This document shows positions 1 to 10,780 of a stretch of 64,000 bases of DNA, piece after piece. This DNA is from Phascolomyces articulosus (taxonomy: Eukaryota; Mucoromycota; Mucoromycetes; Mucorales; Lichtheimiaceae): positions 186,001 to 250,000 of the forward strand of contig JAIXMP010000020.1 in assembly GCA_025677815.1 (NCBI GenBank). Direction: 5' to 3'. The position numbers and the translations under genes are program-made. The number at the start of each line of letters is the position of its first letter. The stretch's first letter is position 1. The notes beneath the pieces are model-generated. The model was not told the origin of the DNA and searched no databases. It was given only the letters and a program-made list of their open reading frames with translations.

Positions 1-2
1 TC

Positions 3-107
3 TTGGAAATAATATTTTGTTACGGTTGCGCACAAATAGAAACCTACAGTATGGAAGAAGAGCAGGACGAGAATACCGAGTATGATACAGATCAATATTT
101 GGAGTAA
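3..107 (+). CDS. C-terminal exon of a gene entering from the left (partial)
   Basis: An open frame runs from the left edge to a TAA at 105-107. The last residues are strongly acidic (Glu/Asp-rich, ending in YLE), which is typical of a protein tail rather than of random AT-rich DNA. No splice acceptor is visible because the exon begins outside the window. The product is not recognised. The open length is only about 34 codons, so the call rests on amino-acid composition and is weak. Confidence 0.35.
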   Translation: MEIIFCYGCAQIETYSMEEEQDENTEYDTDQYLE

Positions 108-303
108 GCACATACTTTTTTAGGCATTTAAAACTAATCCTTTATTATTTTTATGGTGATTTTGCCCAATTAGCGAGTCACATTTCGTAAGGAAATATAA
201 ATTCGTATATCACCAAGCTTTTTTCGGAAGATAAAATTTTATTCACATAATTACTGGATAGGATATTGGACTTTGATAATTCTTTTACTTTTCACGTCGA
301 AGA

Positions 304-1100
304 GTGTTTATGCGGGTTGTTCATCTGTGCTACACGCTGTCTAGCCAGCAGCTACTGTAGTTATGGGTGGAGACGTTCAAGGGTCCTGTCTGGCTGACTG
401 TGCCTGAGCTTCTTTTCGACGCTTGTTGTTTAGCCATTTCGAAATTATAAAGGCCAGTATTATTTTTTTTCTTTCTTTGTTTCATTCATTTTCATCCTTT
501 TTTGCTAATAATCCTATTTTTTTTTCTCACTCAGATGTTCTAAAAACATTATTCACTGAAGCAAGGATACAGGAATAGCAGGAGATGGATTGACGTGTTC
601 TGATTGATTGTGACAATCAGCCAGTGTCAAGATCTTTTGGAACTGTGATCATACGACTTATTGTCTGGTTAGCTATGAGTTCGGTTCTCCTGCTGGGGCG
701 CCGAAAAGTGTTTATGCGGGTTGTTCATCTGTGCTACACGCTGTCTAGCCAGCAGCTACTGTAGTTATGGGTGGAGACGTTCAAGGGTCCTGTCTGGCTG
801 ACTGTGCCTGAGCTTCTTTTCGACGCTTGTTGTTTAGCCATTTCGAAATTATAAAGGCCAGTATTATTTTTTTTCTTTCTTTGTTTCATTCATTTTCATC
901 CTTTTTTGCTAATAATTCTATTTTTTTTTCTCACTCAGATGTTCTAAAAACATTATTCACTGAAGCAAGGATACAGGAATAGCAGGAGATGGATTGACGT
1001 GTTCTGATTGATTGTGACAATCAGCCAGTGTCAAGATCTTTTGGAACTGTGATCATACGACTTATTGTCTGGTTAGCTATGAGTTCGGTTCTCCTGCTTG
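304..1100. repeat. Tandem direct duplication, about 393 bp x 2, period 404 bp
   Basis: Positions 304-696 and 708-1100 are almost identical; I noticed one C/T difference in the AATAATYCTATTT stretch. An 11-bp spacer separates them. Copy 2 continues into an open frame (plus strand to 1315) with a hydrophobic stretch resembling a membrane segment. Copy 1 breaks off at the same point into unrelated bases. The reverse strand of the shared part is also open (1021-1233), so coding direction is undecided. The repeated unit is not recognised. It could be a recent segmental duplication, a mobile-element fragment or an assembly artefact. Confidence 0.9.
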
Positions 1101-1589
1101 GGTTCAAACTCGTCAACGAATTGCTGAAGAATAACAACATCGCTAAGATAAAAGGTGTCGTTGGACTATCTCGTACATATTGTATTCCCATACGCTTGGT
1201 GCTTTTTTTTTGCTTGTTGCTACATATATACATGATGCATAAATATATTTATATTGCCGTAGACATAATATTCTTTTCTTTTTTCTACGTCTCGTTTTTC
1301 TGTGTCTATAAGTAATTGGTCCGACCTCATGAATGGTTTTTTCATATATGGAAACAGTTAAACAAGTTAAGAAGGGTGACTGTGTTGGATGGATCAAGCA
1401 CTCTGCCATTTTTTGATTCTTACTTTAAAAAACAAGTTTTATAGCAACCTGTTATACGTTCTTTTGAATCTTTCAATAAAGTATATATTGATATGCGTTT
1501 AAATTCGAATGTTTTTATTGATAACCAAATGGACACTGTGCTCGTTTGTATGTTGTATAAGTTGATATAGAGTGAAAGCTCAAATAATG

Positions 1590-1738
1590 ACGCAAATACT
1601 TGGACACAAAAGTTTAGACGCAAAAATAGGAATGAAAAATCATTGACACAAATTGGTTCCTCAGATAACGCAAAGCCTTTCACTATGTAACGCAAAAAAA
1701 TTGTATGGGAACGCAAAATTTGTTCAGCTTGGCGCAAA
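1590..1738 (+). promoter_or_regulatory. Phased cluster of eight ACGCAAA-like heptamers upstream of the superoxide dismutase gene
   Basis: Eight copies of (A/G)C(G/A)CAAA begin at 1590, 1604, 1618, 1646, 1668, 1690, 1711 and 1732. The spacings are 14, 14, 28, 22, 22, 21 and 21 bp, so the later copies lie about two helical turns apart. The cluster ends about 335 bp before the superoxide dismutase start. A homotypic transcription-factor site array is inferred; the factor is unknown. Confidence 0.4.
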
Positions 1739-1943
1739 TAATTGGGAAAAAACCTTATTTTCCTTTATGTCAACGCCGCTGTTACTTTATTATGCTGTCA
1801 TCTTCTTTTTTGTGGCGAAGCATCTGCAGATATTTTTAAACTTTTTTTTTCATTTATTTCAAAGCCTCAGCTTTTAGAAAGGAATAGTGCGGATATATTT
1901 TATAAGGAACTTGCATACTTATAAATAGACAGCAACCATCGTG

Positions 1944-1994
1944 ATGGTCAACAAATCTGTTGCCTTGCTGATTTTCTTTTTAGCTGCCGCATAA
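1944..1994 (+). other. Upstream ORF of 16 codons with signal-peptide-like composition
   Basis: ATG at 1944 opens a 16-codon ORF ending with TAA at 1992-1994, 79 bp before the superoxide dismutase start. The peptide starts MVNKS, continues with a hydrophobic core and ends in Ala-Ala-Ala, like a secretory leader. The main protein also starts with MVN. It may be a translation-regulating uORF or the relic of a secreted isoform. The transcript start is unknown. Confidence 0.35.
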
Positions 1995-2073
1995 AAATAA
2001 ATAAATACAAAAAGCCCTTTTTTCTTTCACTACTTCCAACTAAGTTTCTTTTTTTTTTGAAAAAAAAATACAA

Positions 2074-2847
2074 ATGGTTAACGCTGTTGCTTACTTACAA
2101 GGTGCTGCATACGCCACCATTGGCTTGGTATGGTTCAGTCAAGAAAAAGGTAGTCAGAGTACCAACGTTTATGCAAATATTACTGGTGTTGCTGCTGGTG
2201 ACCATGGATTGCATATCCATCAATTCGGTGATCTTAGTCAAGGTTTAAAAAGAATTCATTCACTTTTTTCTGAAATAAGATATAGCATAATCCTTTTTTC
2301 TAATTTTTTCATAAAACATGACAGGCTGCGCATCACTTGGGCCTCATTTTAATCCATTTAACAAAACACATGGTGGACCAACAGATACAGAAAAACATCC
2401 TGGTGATTTTGGAAACGTAGTTGCTGATGGGGATGGCAAAGTTCAATTCCACTTGACTGTGGATTCATTAGATTTTTCTGGCGATAATTCTATTTTAGGG
2501 TGAGTCCTTGCTTCTCCATAGTACCATGCATCATACAGCATATATGTCTTTATGTTATGAAAACCCCATTTATTTTCACACATACCATATGATTAACCCA
2601 AAAATGTACATCTATAGACGTGGTATCGTTTTACATGCTGGAAAGGATGACCTTGGAAAGGGAAACAGCCCGGATTCAAAATTAACCGGAAATTCTGGTG
2701 AGCGTTTAGCGTGTGGCATTATTGGATTAGGTATGTAGCATCAAAATATGCTTTCAAGTACATTTATACGCACATTAGCAATAAGATCTTACTGATATAA
2801 ATAATATACATATTTATATAGCTCCTGATGCAGCAACTTTGGATTAG
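2074..2847 (+). CDS. SOD1: Cu/Zn superoxide dismutase (4 exons)
   Basis: This enzyme dismutates superoxide to oxygen and hydrogen peroxide, normally in the cytosol and mitochondrial intermembrane space. Exons are 2074-2242, 2325-2499, 2618-2730 and 2822-2847; all introns are GT-AG and phases match, giving 160 aa. The family's metal ligands are all visible: His47, His49, His64, His72, His81, Asp84 and His121. The Cys58-Cys147 disulfide pair and active-site Arg144 are also present. No signal peptide or transit peptide is seen, so a cytosolic form is expected, and the length is normal for the family. A short upstream ORF and a heptamer cluster lie in the 5' region and may regulate it. Confidence 0.95.
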
Positions 2848-3809
2848 AAGTGTACATATCCTTCAACTCCCTACCAAACATTTCTAACATAGTTTTGTGA
2901 ATAATAACCTACCTTTATATATCTTTATGTCATTATATTTTATAAATATCCTTTCAGAATATAAATAGCTGCTATTGTATGTAATTTTACATATTTGTAA
3001 TAAAAATCCTTTTTTTCTACGTTCAGGTCACGTCAATACGTATTTTCATTTACGTATAATAGGTACGTAGTCATATATATTATGAAAAGATATAGATATA
3101 AATACTAGTGCAATCCTATGTAGCGGTTATTAGAGAAAAGAAGAAAAAAGAGTTGTATTCATCGGACAATACAAAGAAAGGACAGGCAACAAAGCTATGC
3201 ATTGACCAAAATATACTATCATAATCTTAATCATCATACATCACATCCAAAAAAAATCGGCATAAATGATGTTGATTATTTACACATCGTAATGGAAACT
3301 TTATTGAAATCCGGTAAATAACAAATTTTGCATAGATTCCCATAAAAAATTAATAACCTATATATATATATTTTTATACGTATAGAATGAAACTTTTTCA
3401 TGGCACCATAGAAATAATATGATATAAGCATCATATGGCATACTTTTTTTAGGATAAATATAACATTTAGTTGCGAAGGATTATGAGTTTTTTTTAATGC
3501 TTTATATAATATATGCAAGTAATTCTGTAATATAACGGATGGTGATAAGCTATTATCTACATGTCAACAAAAATTTATGTCGAAAGCCCAGTCCATCCAT
3601 AAGTAGATATTCTAAATAATTATAGGTATTTCTATAATATAAATTATATCCATAGTACTAATTATATTATAAAACAAAAGGTAATATATAACTGAAGCTA
3701 TCTTTATACTTAGAATTATCAACGAACGTTGTGTATTTTTAAGTATCAAAAGACATGCAACAAAAAATGCAACACTTTATAATTTATTTGATATAAGAAA
3801 ATAACTAAT
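2848..3809. other. Intergenic, convergent 3' regions
   Basis: AT-rich sequence between the 3' ends of superoxide dismutase (forward) and alcohol dehydrogenase (reverse). I see only chance open frames and no repeat or RNA gene. Confidence 0.6.
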
Positions 3810-5220
3810 TTAATTTTGTTCCAAGACAAATCGATATCTGGGTTTGCCGTCACGTACAGCTTGAACAGCTTCGCTAGCCTTTTCCATAGGATATTTTTTA
3901 TACCATGGTCTCACACCAGTTGCAACAGCGAATTCAAGCATTTCTCTAATTGTCTTTGGTGAACCGATTGCTGTACCAACAACAGAAATTTGACGAAAAA
4001 CCAAAACACGACCCGGAATATTAGAAAGGGGTAAATCAGGTACGGCTGCCATTATAAACACACCATTAGGTACCAATGCGTATAGATAGTCAATCCAGTC
4101 AAAACCTTCATTATACGATGTGCAAATAATATGGGAAAGAGTGTTCACTTGTGCTTTCATTGCTTCCTTGTCTTTTGACACAACAAAATTGTCAGCACCC
4201 AATTGCTTGGCATCTTCACGCTTGCGTTCTGAGCTAGAGAAAACGGTAACATGAGCACCAAAAGCCTTTGCCCATAAGATAGCAAAATGACCCAAACCGC
4301 CGACTGCAATGACACCAACGTGGGAGCCCTTAGTAACACCATGATTCTTTAATGGCCAATAAGTAGTAACGCCGGCGCAAAAGAAGCTATAGTTTATAGT
4401 GCAATTGAGTTGTCATTAGTATTTCATTAATTTTATTCTTGGCAATAATGGCATCTCCAGTGTATTATTTGATCAACATACCTTGCAGCCTCTTCATTAG
4501 ACAAACCATCTGGAATCTTGAATACAAAGCGTTTGTTTCCTCTCCATTTATCAGCATAGCCTGTATAAAAAGATTGATGTGTTAATATTTTCAAAATATC
4601 ATTTAGATTCATAGCAAAAAGGTTTTCAGCAAAGTATTGAAAAATATTATAAAGGAAATAAGCAACATACCACCATAAGTTTTAGTACCACATTTCCAGT
4701 GAGAACCAAAAGTCGTTGTAACACCCTTTCGACATATATTTTCTTTGTCGTTATTACATTCGTCACAATCACCACATGAATCACATTGAGCACCAATACC
4801 AACTCGATCACCAACAGAGAATTCAGTAACATTATAGCCAATCTTAGTGACTACACCCGCAATTTCGTGACCAACACAACAGGGATAATCGGTTCCACCC
4901 CAGAGGTTATCCAAAGCATAAATATCGCTGCCACAAATACTACAGAGATAGCATTATATATAAGCTTATTATATAAAATCTCTTAAAATACACAATGAAA
5001 AATTAATTAAATGACTTACCCGCAATGTGTGACACGAATTTCCAAATCGTCATCCTCAAATTTCTTGAGAGGCAATTCGCGCCATTCGAGTGGTTGATCT
5101 ATAACATTTATGCAAAGAAAGTCAGATGATAGTGCTTATATAAAGAGTGACACAGCCTCTCTTGACGATATTACCTTTGCCAGAACAAGCCCATCCATGG
5201 AAAGTATTTTCAGAAGACAT
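3810..5220 (-). CDS. Zinc-dependent alcohol dehydrogenase, cinnamyl-alcohol/NADP-ADH type
   Basis: A medium-chain dehydrogenase/reductase that likely interconverts aldehydes and alcohols with NADP(H) in the cytosol. Exons (reverse order) are 5175-5220, 5020-5098, 4671-4939, 4482-4560 and 3810-4386; phases match and give 349 aa, typical of the family. Catalytic zinc ligands are Cys44 (in CGICGSD), His66 (GHE) and Cys161. The structural zinc set is Cys97, Cys100, Cys103 and Cys111. The Rossmann motif AVGGLGH lies at 185-191. Ser/Arg residues after the second strand (208-214) favour NADP over NAD, as in yeast ADH6/7 and plant CAD. Substrate is not deducible. It sits beside a superoxide dismutase and NmrA-like genes, a redox-themed neighbourhood. 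Confidence 0.92.
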
Positions 5221-6235
5221 TTATTTTTAATATTCTACGTAGTAGTAAAAAAAGACAATAAAACGGTGTAATAATAATAACATCACTTTCCATACAATTT
5301 CCTGGTCCCTTTTTATACTTGTATTAGAAAGATTTTCAATATTTAGACCCGGCTATTTTACCACTATTTCATCAAGGATTTATGCTTCAACATAAGATTG
5401 GGCTTTTCGATGTGACTATATATGGTAATGAATACGCATAGAGGTTCTAAAAATGGGAACAATAGCTACGTCCTACATTTACAAAATAGATCGAAATAGT
5501 AAGTGAAATTCGTAATCAAATATTCTTTTATTATTGTATATGAAGAATAATATAGGAGATGAATATACTGAATGACGAATGGCAACTGTTTGCTTAATAG
5601 TAGAAAACAGTCTCCCTGAAGAAGAACATGGACTGTGCTTGCTACTACCACAAAAAGTCCGACGTCAGTATTCAGGTGTTATCCTACCGCTATACTCTTT
5701 CCTAAGAAAACTTCCAAAAAAAAACATACATTCTTTATCACCATCTTATTATCTATTACTATGGAAACTCTATTTGTCCTTTGTACCCTCTGTAAACACC
5801 ATAATATTAAATATATTACATTCCTAAGCATTACAGATGCTTGATTGAACATTATTTATGAAGATTAAATGGAATATGATTTCATGGTCTATCCCTTCCT
5901 TGATTTCTAATATGCATACATACCACGTTTATTAAATTACATTTTGTTACATTTTAATTAGTATATACATCAATACATAAGCAACAAAAAAGCACTATTT
6001 TAAAGCTTGATATGTAATAGGAAAATTTAAATTGAAGTAACCTATGAAGAACACTACTAAATGATTCTGAGTAGTTGGTTGATTGCTTCATAATAGTAGC
6101 ATTACATCAGACTATTCAATATCTGTGTGTTGTATAAGCAAAATAATTATAATAGTATGAAATAAAACAACATATTTATTTTTATTGTATTTCATTATAT
6201 CAACTTTACAGAATTAATGTATATCTGTCAGTTCA
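5221..6235. other. Intergenic region upstream of the alcohol dehydrogenase
   Basis: This holds the dehydrogenase promoter and the 3' side of the first NmrA-like gene. Open frames near 5466-5844 exist on both strands but lack matching splice sites, conserved motifs or a convincing start. I see nothing else. Confidence 0.55.
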
Positions 6236-7184
6236 TTAAAGGAAAGCAGCTTTATTCTTTTCAAACCAATTCTCCAAACCCTCAGGTTGTCGCCCTAGTA
6301 GTATGGAAAATCCTGGAGAGACTTTAGTTTCGCTTGACCACGGTTGAAGCAGCATGTCATAGGCCTTGATATGCTCCATAGCAACTTCCTTTGTGAGGTA
6401 CTCATACCGCTCTTGATCTGCAATTTGAGTATACGTGATTTCTTTTCCTAATACCTTGCTAAGTATGGATGCCCGTTCTTTTGGAGATTTTACATCACCA
6501 ATCATTTCGTATACTGCGTTGCGATGCTTTAAGATTGGATCTTGTAATATAGTGGCCGCAACTTCCCCAATGTCATTAGTTGAAATCCAAGGTTCCTTGG
6601 CGTCCGGATCAATAGTCCCAAAAATAGTATTTGCATTTTTGATAGTATGAATCTCAATCCTATAGAAAAACTTGAAATCAGTAAAATAGAACTTCCAAAC
6701 TTCTATATATATATTACCAAAGATGATTCGTCATAAATATAGATGGACGGAGAGTTACAAACATGCCACGATTTGGAATAGCAGCAATTGCTGTCTCGGC
6801 TTCGTATGCAGCATTGCCTATAAACGAACTACGGTATGGAAATGCTGCCCAAAGACCAGATATCATAACAATCTGTTTAACACCAGCAGCGTACGCTCGT
6901 TCGGCCAATGCAGTATTGTACTTGGCCATATCATGAAGTTCAGGGTTATGCACTAGTAAAAACAGACGCGTGTGACCAGAGATCGACTTTTCAAATAAGT
7001 CTACATCAGTATAGTCACCTTGGATCACTGATAAATTGGGAGGACTGTGAAATAACTGCCGAACTTTTTTGGGCGATCGTGCATAAACAGTCACCAAGTT
7101 TGATTCATTTTGCAATAAGTCTTTGACAGTACGGGTTCCGATATTTCCTGTACCTCCAACAACAAATATTTTCTCGTAAGACAT
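6236..7184 (-). CDS. NmrA-like NAD(P)-binding protein 1
   Basis: An atypical short-chain dehydrogenase of the NmrA/HSCARG type. Such proteins bind NAD(P) and act as redox sensors or as small reductases (e.g. quinone reductase or isoflavone-reductase-like). Exons are 6718-7184 and 6236-6659; phase 2/1 gives a 296-aa product. The Rossmann glycine motif GGTGNIG is at residues 10-16. No classical SDR Tyr-x-x-x-Lys catalytic pair is evident. It is divergently transcribed from a related intronless gene at 8068 and shares its C-terminal pattern (LLGRQPE followed by LE-W-EKNK). The intron distinguishes it from the other two copies. Ligand or substrate is not known. Confidence 0.88.
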
Positions 7185-8067
7185 GGTTTAGATAAAAAAA
7201 CAATTGTTTTCGACGTTTGGAAGTTTTTGATCTGGACATTTAAGCATATATATATATGTATTTTTGTAGCTTATTATGTAAGAATTGATGTCGGGACGGG
7301 ATATAATTTGGCCGAATAAAACTCGGGATCGGCTAAATTAAACCGACATTTTCTGCCTATGAGATAGGTAGTAAGTTTTTGTCAGACAGATCTAATAAAG
7401 GGTTTTTACGACAAGAAAGAAATGTACACTTTATATGTGATGTCAATTTTAAGAAAAAGGCTTAGATCTCTAAACTTCCCTCCAGTGTATCCGGAAAAAA
7501 AACGAACCAGTGGCATTATTTCACCAGGGAGCAAGCTTTTTCTATTTTAATCTGAAGCCAAATGCAAATTCCTTGTAAAATATATTCTGAATAGTAAAAA
7601 ACTGTGATAATTAATCTGCTTTACACGAAAAATTACGGCATAAAATTAATAACCATTATATTCAGCCGCTTTCTTCATAATGTATGATTCCATAATGTTA
7701 GTATTAAATAATAATGATTAATATTATTGACAGTAGTTTGAAGAATACGCAAGTAAAATGCTAATATATGCGACTATTTCTTAGCAGAATCAAAGTATAT
7801 AAAAGGTATTAACATAGTTATAAAACTTGTATGAAGAACTCTGTTTTAGTACCAATGTTTAGAGCGGCGTTATTATGCCGACCAAGTAAGTCCTAACCAG
7901 GTTTGGTAGAGTATATTACGACTTGTATTACTGTATTTAGATCAAAAATTTGCTACATTAAAGGTTGTTTACTAATATGGTGGCGCAATTCAAGAGACTT
8001 GGTATATATATATAAGCAAATTTGAACAAAAACTACGTACCTTTTAACTTTATTCAGAAAAAAAAAC
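7185..8067. promoter_or_regulatory. Shared upstream region between divergent NmrA-like genes
   Basis: These 883 bp separate the divergent starts of NmrA-like genes 1 and 2, so both promoters must lie here. I see AT-rich sequence with several TATATA runs but no clear shared operator. Confidence 0.4.
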
Positions 8068-8970
8068 ATGGTATATGACCATAAGATATACTTAATCGGA
8101 GCCACTGGTAACATCGGTAGGCCGTTGGTACGCAAACTTTTATCAAATCCCAAGGTTTCATTAACACTCTTTGCTCGATCTCCTGCAAAAGTCCAAGAAA
8201 TTTACGGTAATCAACCTGCTGGCAAGTTACAAATCGTCCAAGGTGACCATGAAAACCTGAAACCATTTGAGGATTCCATTGCTGGTCATACTCGGTTATT
8301 TTTATTAATTCAAGCAAACAGCTTCAAGAATAGTGAACGAATTGTGCGTAGCTTTGCTGAAAAGGCTTACGCGTCTGGTATTCAACAGGTTGTGCTTATT
8401 TCTGGCATTTGCACGAATATGTCTTGGCGAAGCAACGTTATTGCTGAAGCAGGATACAACTGGGAAAATGCTGTCAACTCTATACCAAATCGTAGAGCAT
8501 TTGTAACATTACGGCCCGCCTATTTCATGTCAAATCAACTAGGAACAGATGCACTCTCAATTAAAAGCAGTAATAAAATTATTGACACACGCGGATTAGA
8601 AAGCCCTAAGGCGTGGATTTCCCCTAATGATATTGGTGAACTGGCAGCCATCATCTTGCAAGAGCCAATTGAAAAGCATGAGGATGCTGTATACGATATG
8701 GTTGGTGATCCCAAAACTCCCAAGGAACATGCAGAAATCCTCTCTCGAGTACTTGGCAGGGAAATTGTTTACGAAAAGGTCACTGATGAGCAGTGTTATG
8801 ATATGATGACTAAACAAGCGGGCATGCCTCATGCACTTGCTTATACAATGCTGTACTTGTCTAAAGAACTTGAATATGATCATGTTTCACCAGGATTATC
8901 AGTTCTTCTCGGTCGACAACCAGAAACTTTGGAGCAATGGATTGAAAAAAACAAGAACAGCTTTTTGTAA
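8068..8970 (+). CDS. NmrA-like NAD(P)-binding protein 2 (intronless)
   Basis: Single-exon gene of 300 aa with the Rossmann motif GATGNIG at residues 11-17 and the NmrA-like C-terminal half. The start follows an A-rich leader directly before ATG. It is clearly paralogous to the genes at 6236-7184 and 10781-11680; the closest resemblance by eye is to the third copy, through shared blocks such as FARSPAKVQ/YTRSPAKVQ and SPGLSVLLGRQPETLEQW. A role as NADP(H)-dependent reductase or redox sensor follows from the family; the substrate cannot be read from sequence. This appears to be the intact member of the tandem forward pair. Confidence 0.9.
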   Translation: MVYDHKIYLIGATGNIGRPLVRKLLSNPKVSLTLFARSPAKVQEIYGNQPAGKLQIVQGDHENLKPFEDSIAGHTRLFLLIQANSFKNSERIVRSFAEKAYASGIQQVVLISGICTNMSWRSNVIAEAGYNWENAVNSIPNRRAFVTLRPAYFMSNQLGTDALSIKSSNKIIDTRGLESPKAWISPNDIGELAAIILQEPIEKHEDAVYDMVGDPKTPKEHAEILSRVLGREIVYEKVTDEQCYDMMTKQAGMPHALAYTMLYLSKELEYDHVSPGLSVLLGRQPETLEQWIEKNKNSFL

Positions 8971-10780
8971 TATATATATATGACTATTATTAATAGTAGC
9001 AAATGTGTTTTTAAAATAATGGAGAAATAAAAATCGTTGACATGATCACTTTAACCGTATGAGTCTTTTACAATAAGATGCTTGACCTTCCCGTTTAAAG
9101 CTACCCTCAAAATAATATAAAAAGGCATTTTATACCAAAATCTGCTATAGGGATTTATGATCTTCGAGATCATTTAAAACATGTACCCTTCTTTTATTAA
9201 CAGCAAAAAAATAAATCTACTACTCTAAAAACTTAGCGGGGGAAGCCGTGAATTTTGTAATAATTAGCACTGCCAATTGATTATATCAATGTCCATATAT
9301 TTATATAAACAAGAAGCTAGCTGCACGAAAACGCTACTATTGCCATTTGGTTAATTATATGATTGATTGATTATTTACAAGGTGTAATTTATGGATTATA
9401 TATTGTATATAACATGTTGCCTCATCTTTCTTGTTCCAATATCATCTAGATATTCTTAAAAAAAGGCTAAAATGCCTAGATAAAAATATAAATCGGAGTA
9501 CCGCCTTGCAGATCTTTGTGACCAGGCAGGTGAAGCAATAAGCTTTAGTTTACTACAGTTAACTCAGCCAGGAACCAATTTATGCAAAAACTCCATGACA
9601 ACGACAATACTTCTTTTTGACATTGACCTCATTCACTTTCCTTTTTTTTTATTACTTCTTTACCGAATAGCTTAGATACGCTTACAAGCATACAGACAGA
9701 TTATGCTTCACGAAATAGTCAAAAAAAAACTATCGGGTCTTAAAATCAAAATGAAAAAAGTATATAAAGGCCCATTTCTTTCCTTACCTTTCCGACACTG
9801 CAAATGAAGGCTCACTGATGCAATGACTGAAAATTATTTCAACAAAACATGTTTGCTGCTCACCTTTTGGTGTTGCGCTAATTTCTTGAGGGGGATTTCT
9901 CCTATACCTTATAATAAATAATGAAAATGATAAAAAAACCAAACGGAAAAACTTTATACTATATTGTGATTTTAAGTTTTTTTTGTTATAATAAACCTGC
10001 TTTGTCTCTATTTCATATAACAGTATACTACAAATCTTTATTTTACTCAAAAAGTAAAATAGAAAAAAGCATTCAAACACTGTATATAGGTCATCAAAAA
10101 AATACAAAAATAATAGTGAAAAAGAAACTCATCCAAATCAGCAATTAATAGTTTTCCTCATTTGATGATCGGTTCTTTACCGTGAAGATTGTAAGAAAGG
10201 AGTCCAGTTTTAAGTTACTAAATCTATTCCTCCTTTGGCCCCATTTATGCATGAATTTATGATTTATTTTTTACCAATTTTTAAATATTATATAAATTCT
10301 TCGATACTAACCTTCATGCTTATACTACTGAATGTTTAATTTTCAATTAATATATTCATGGTACACTGAATTATTTTTAAGCCTATTCATTGGTACGTAC
10401 GCAAACATGGGTGACGATGGAAAAGGCATTTGCATCGAAACCTACATACAAAAGAACATTTTTATTTTCCAAACAAATTCCTGAAAGAGTGTCAATTTGG
10501 ATATAGCATGCTTTAATTCCAGTGCAACAGCGCCTATATATAATCCACCAATCGGATTCTGAGGAATGCTATCTGAACAATAGAAGGTGACATATAAACT
10601 TAGTTAAACTTTGTAATCCAGCGTTTAAGGCAACTACTTGTTACGCCATCATCATATATTACTGTATTAGAACACATTTTTATTCCGACATTAGTTGATA
10701 TAAATACAATCTAGATTAACGTTTTCAACCTTGACGGTTTTCTCGAAAGAAAAAAAAAAAAAAAAACAAACGAAAAAATC
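8971..10780. other. Intergenic, 1.8 kb, with one orphan exon-like segment
   Basis: Mostly AT-rich and featureless. On the reverse strand, 9788-9901 reads as an exon: a TATAG acceptor, 114 open bases with protein-like composition (NPPQE, TPKGEQQ), and a GTAAGG donor. I could not find partner exons, so it may be a relic. A poly-A run directly precedes the next gene. Confidence 0.4.

Noticed and set aside
1021..1315. Overlapping open frames on both strands at the end of the tandem duplication, one with a hydrophobic helix
   Set aside because: No start, splice partner or known domain. Coding direction cannot be decided, so it is described only within the repeat entry.
5466..5844. Open frames on both strands between the alcohol dehydrogenase and NmrA-like gene 1
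   Set aside because: No splice sites with matching phase, no motif, and the frames overlap each other.
9921..10148. 75-codon plus-strand ORF
   Set aside because: Lys/Ile/Tyr-rich composition expected of AT-rich noncoding DNA; no promoter or similarity.
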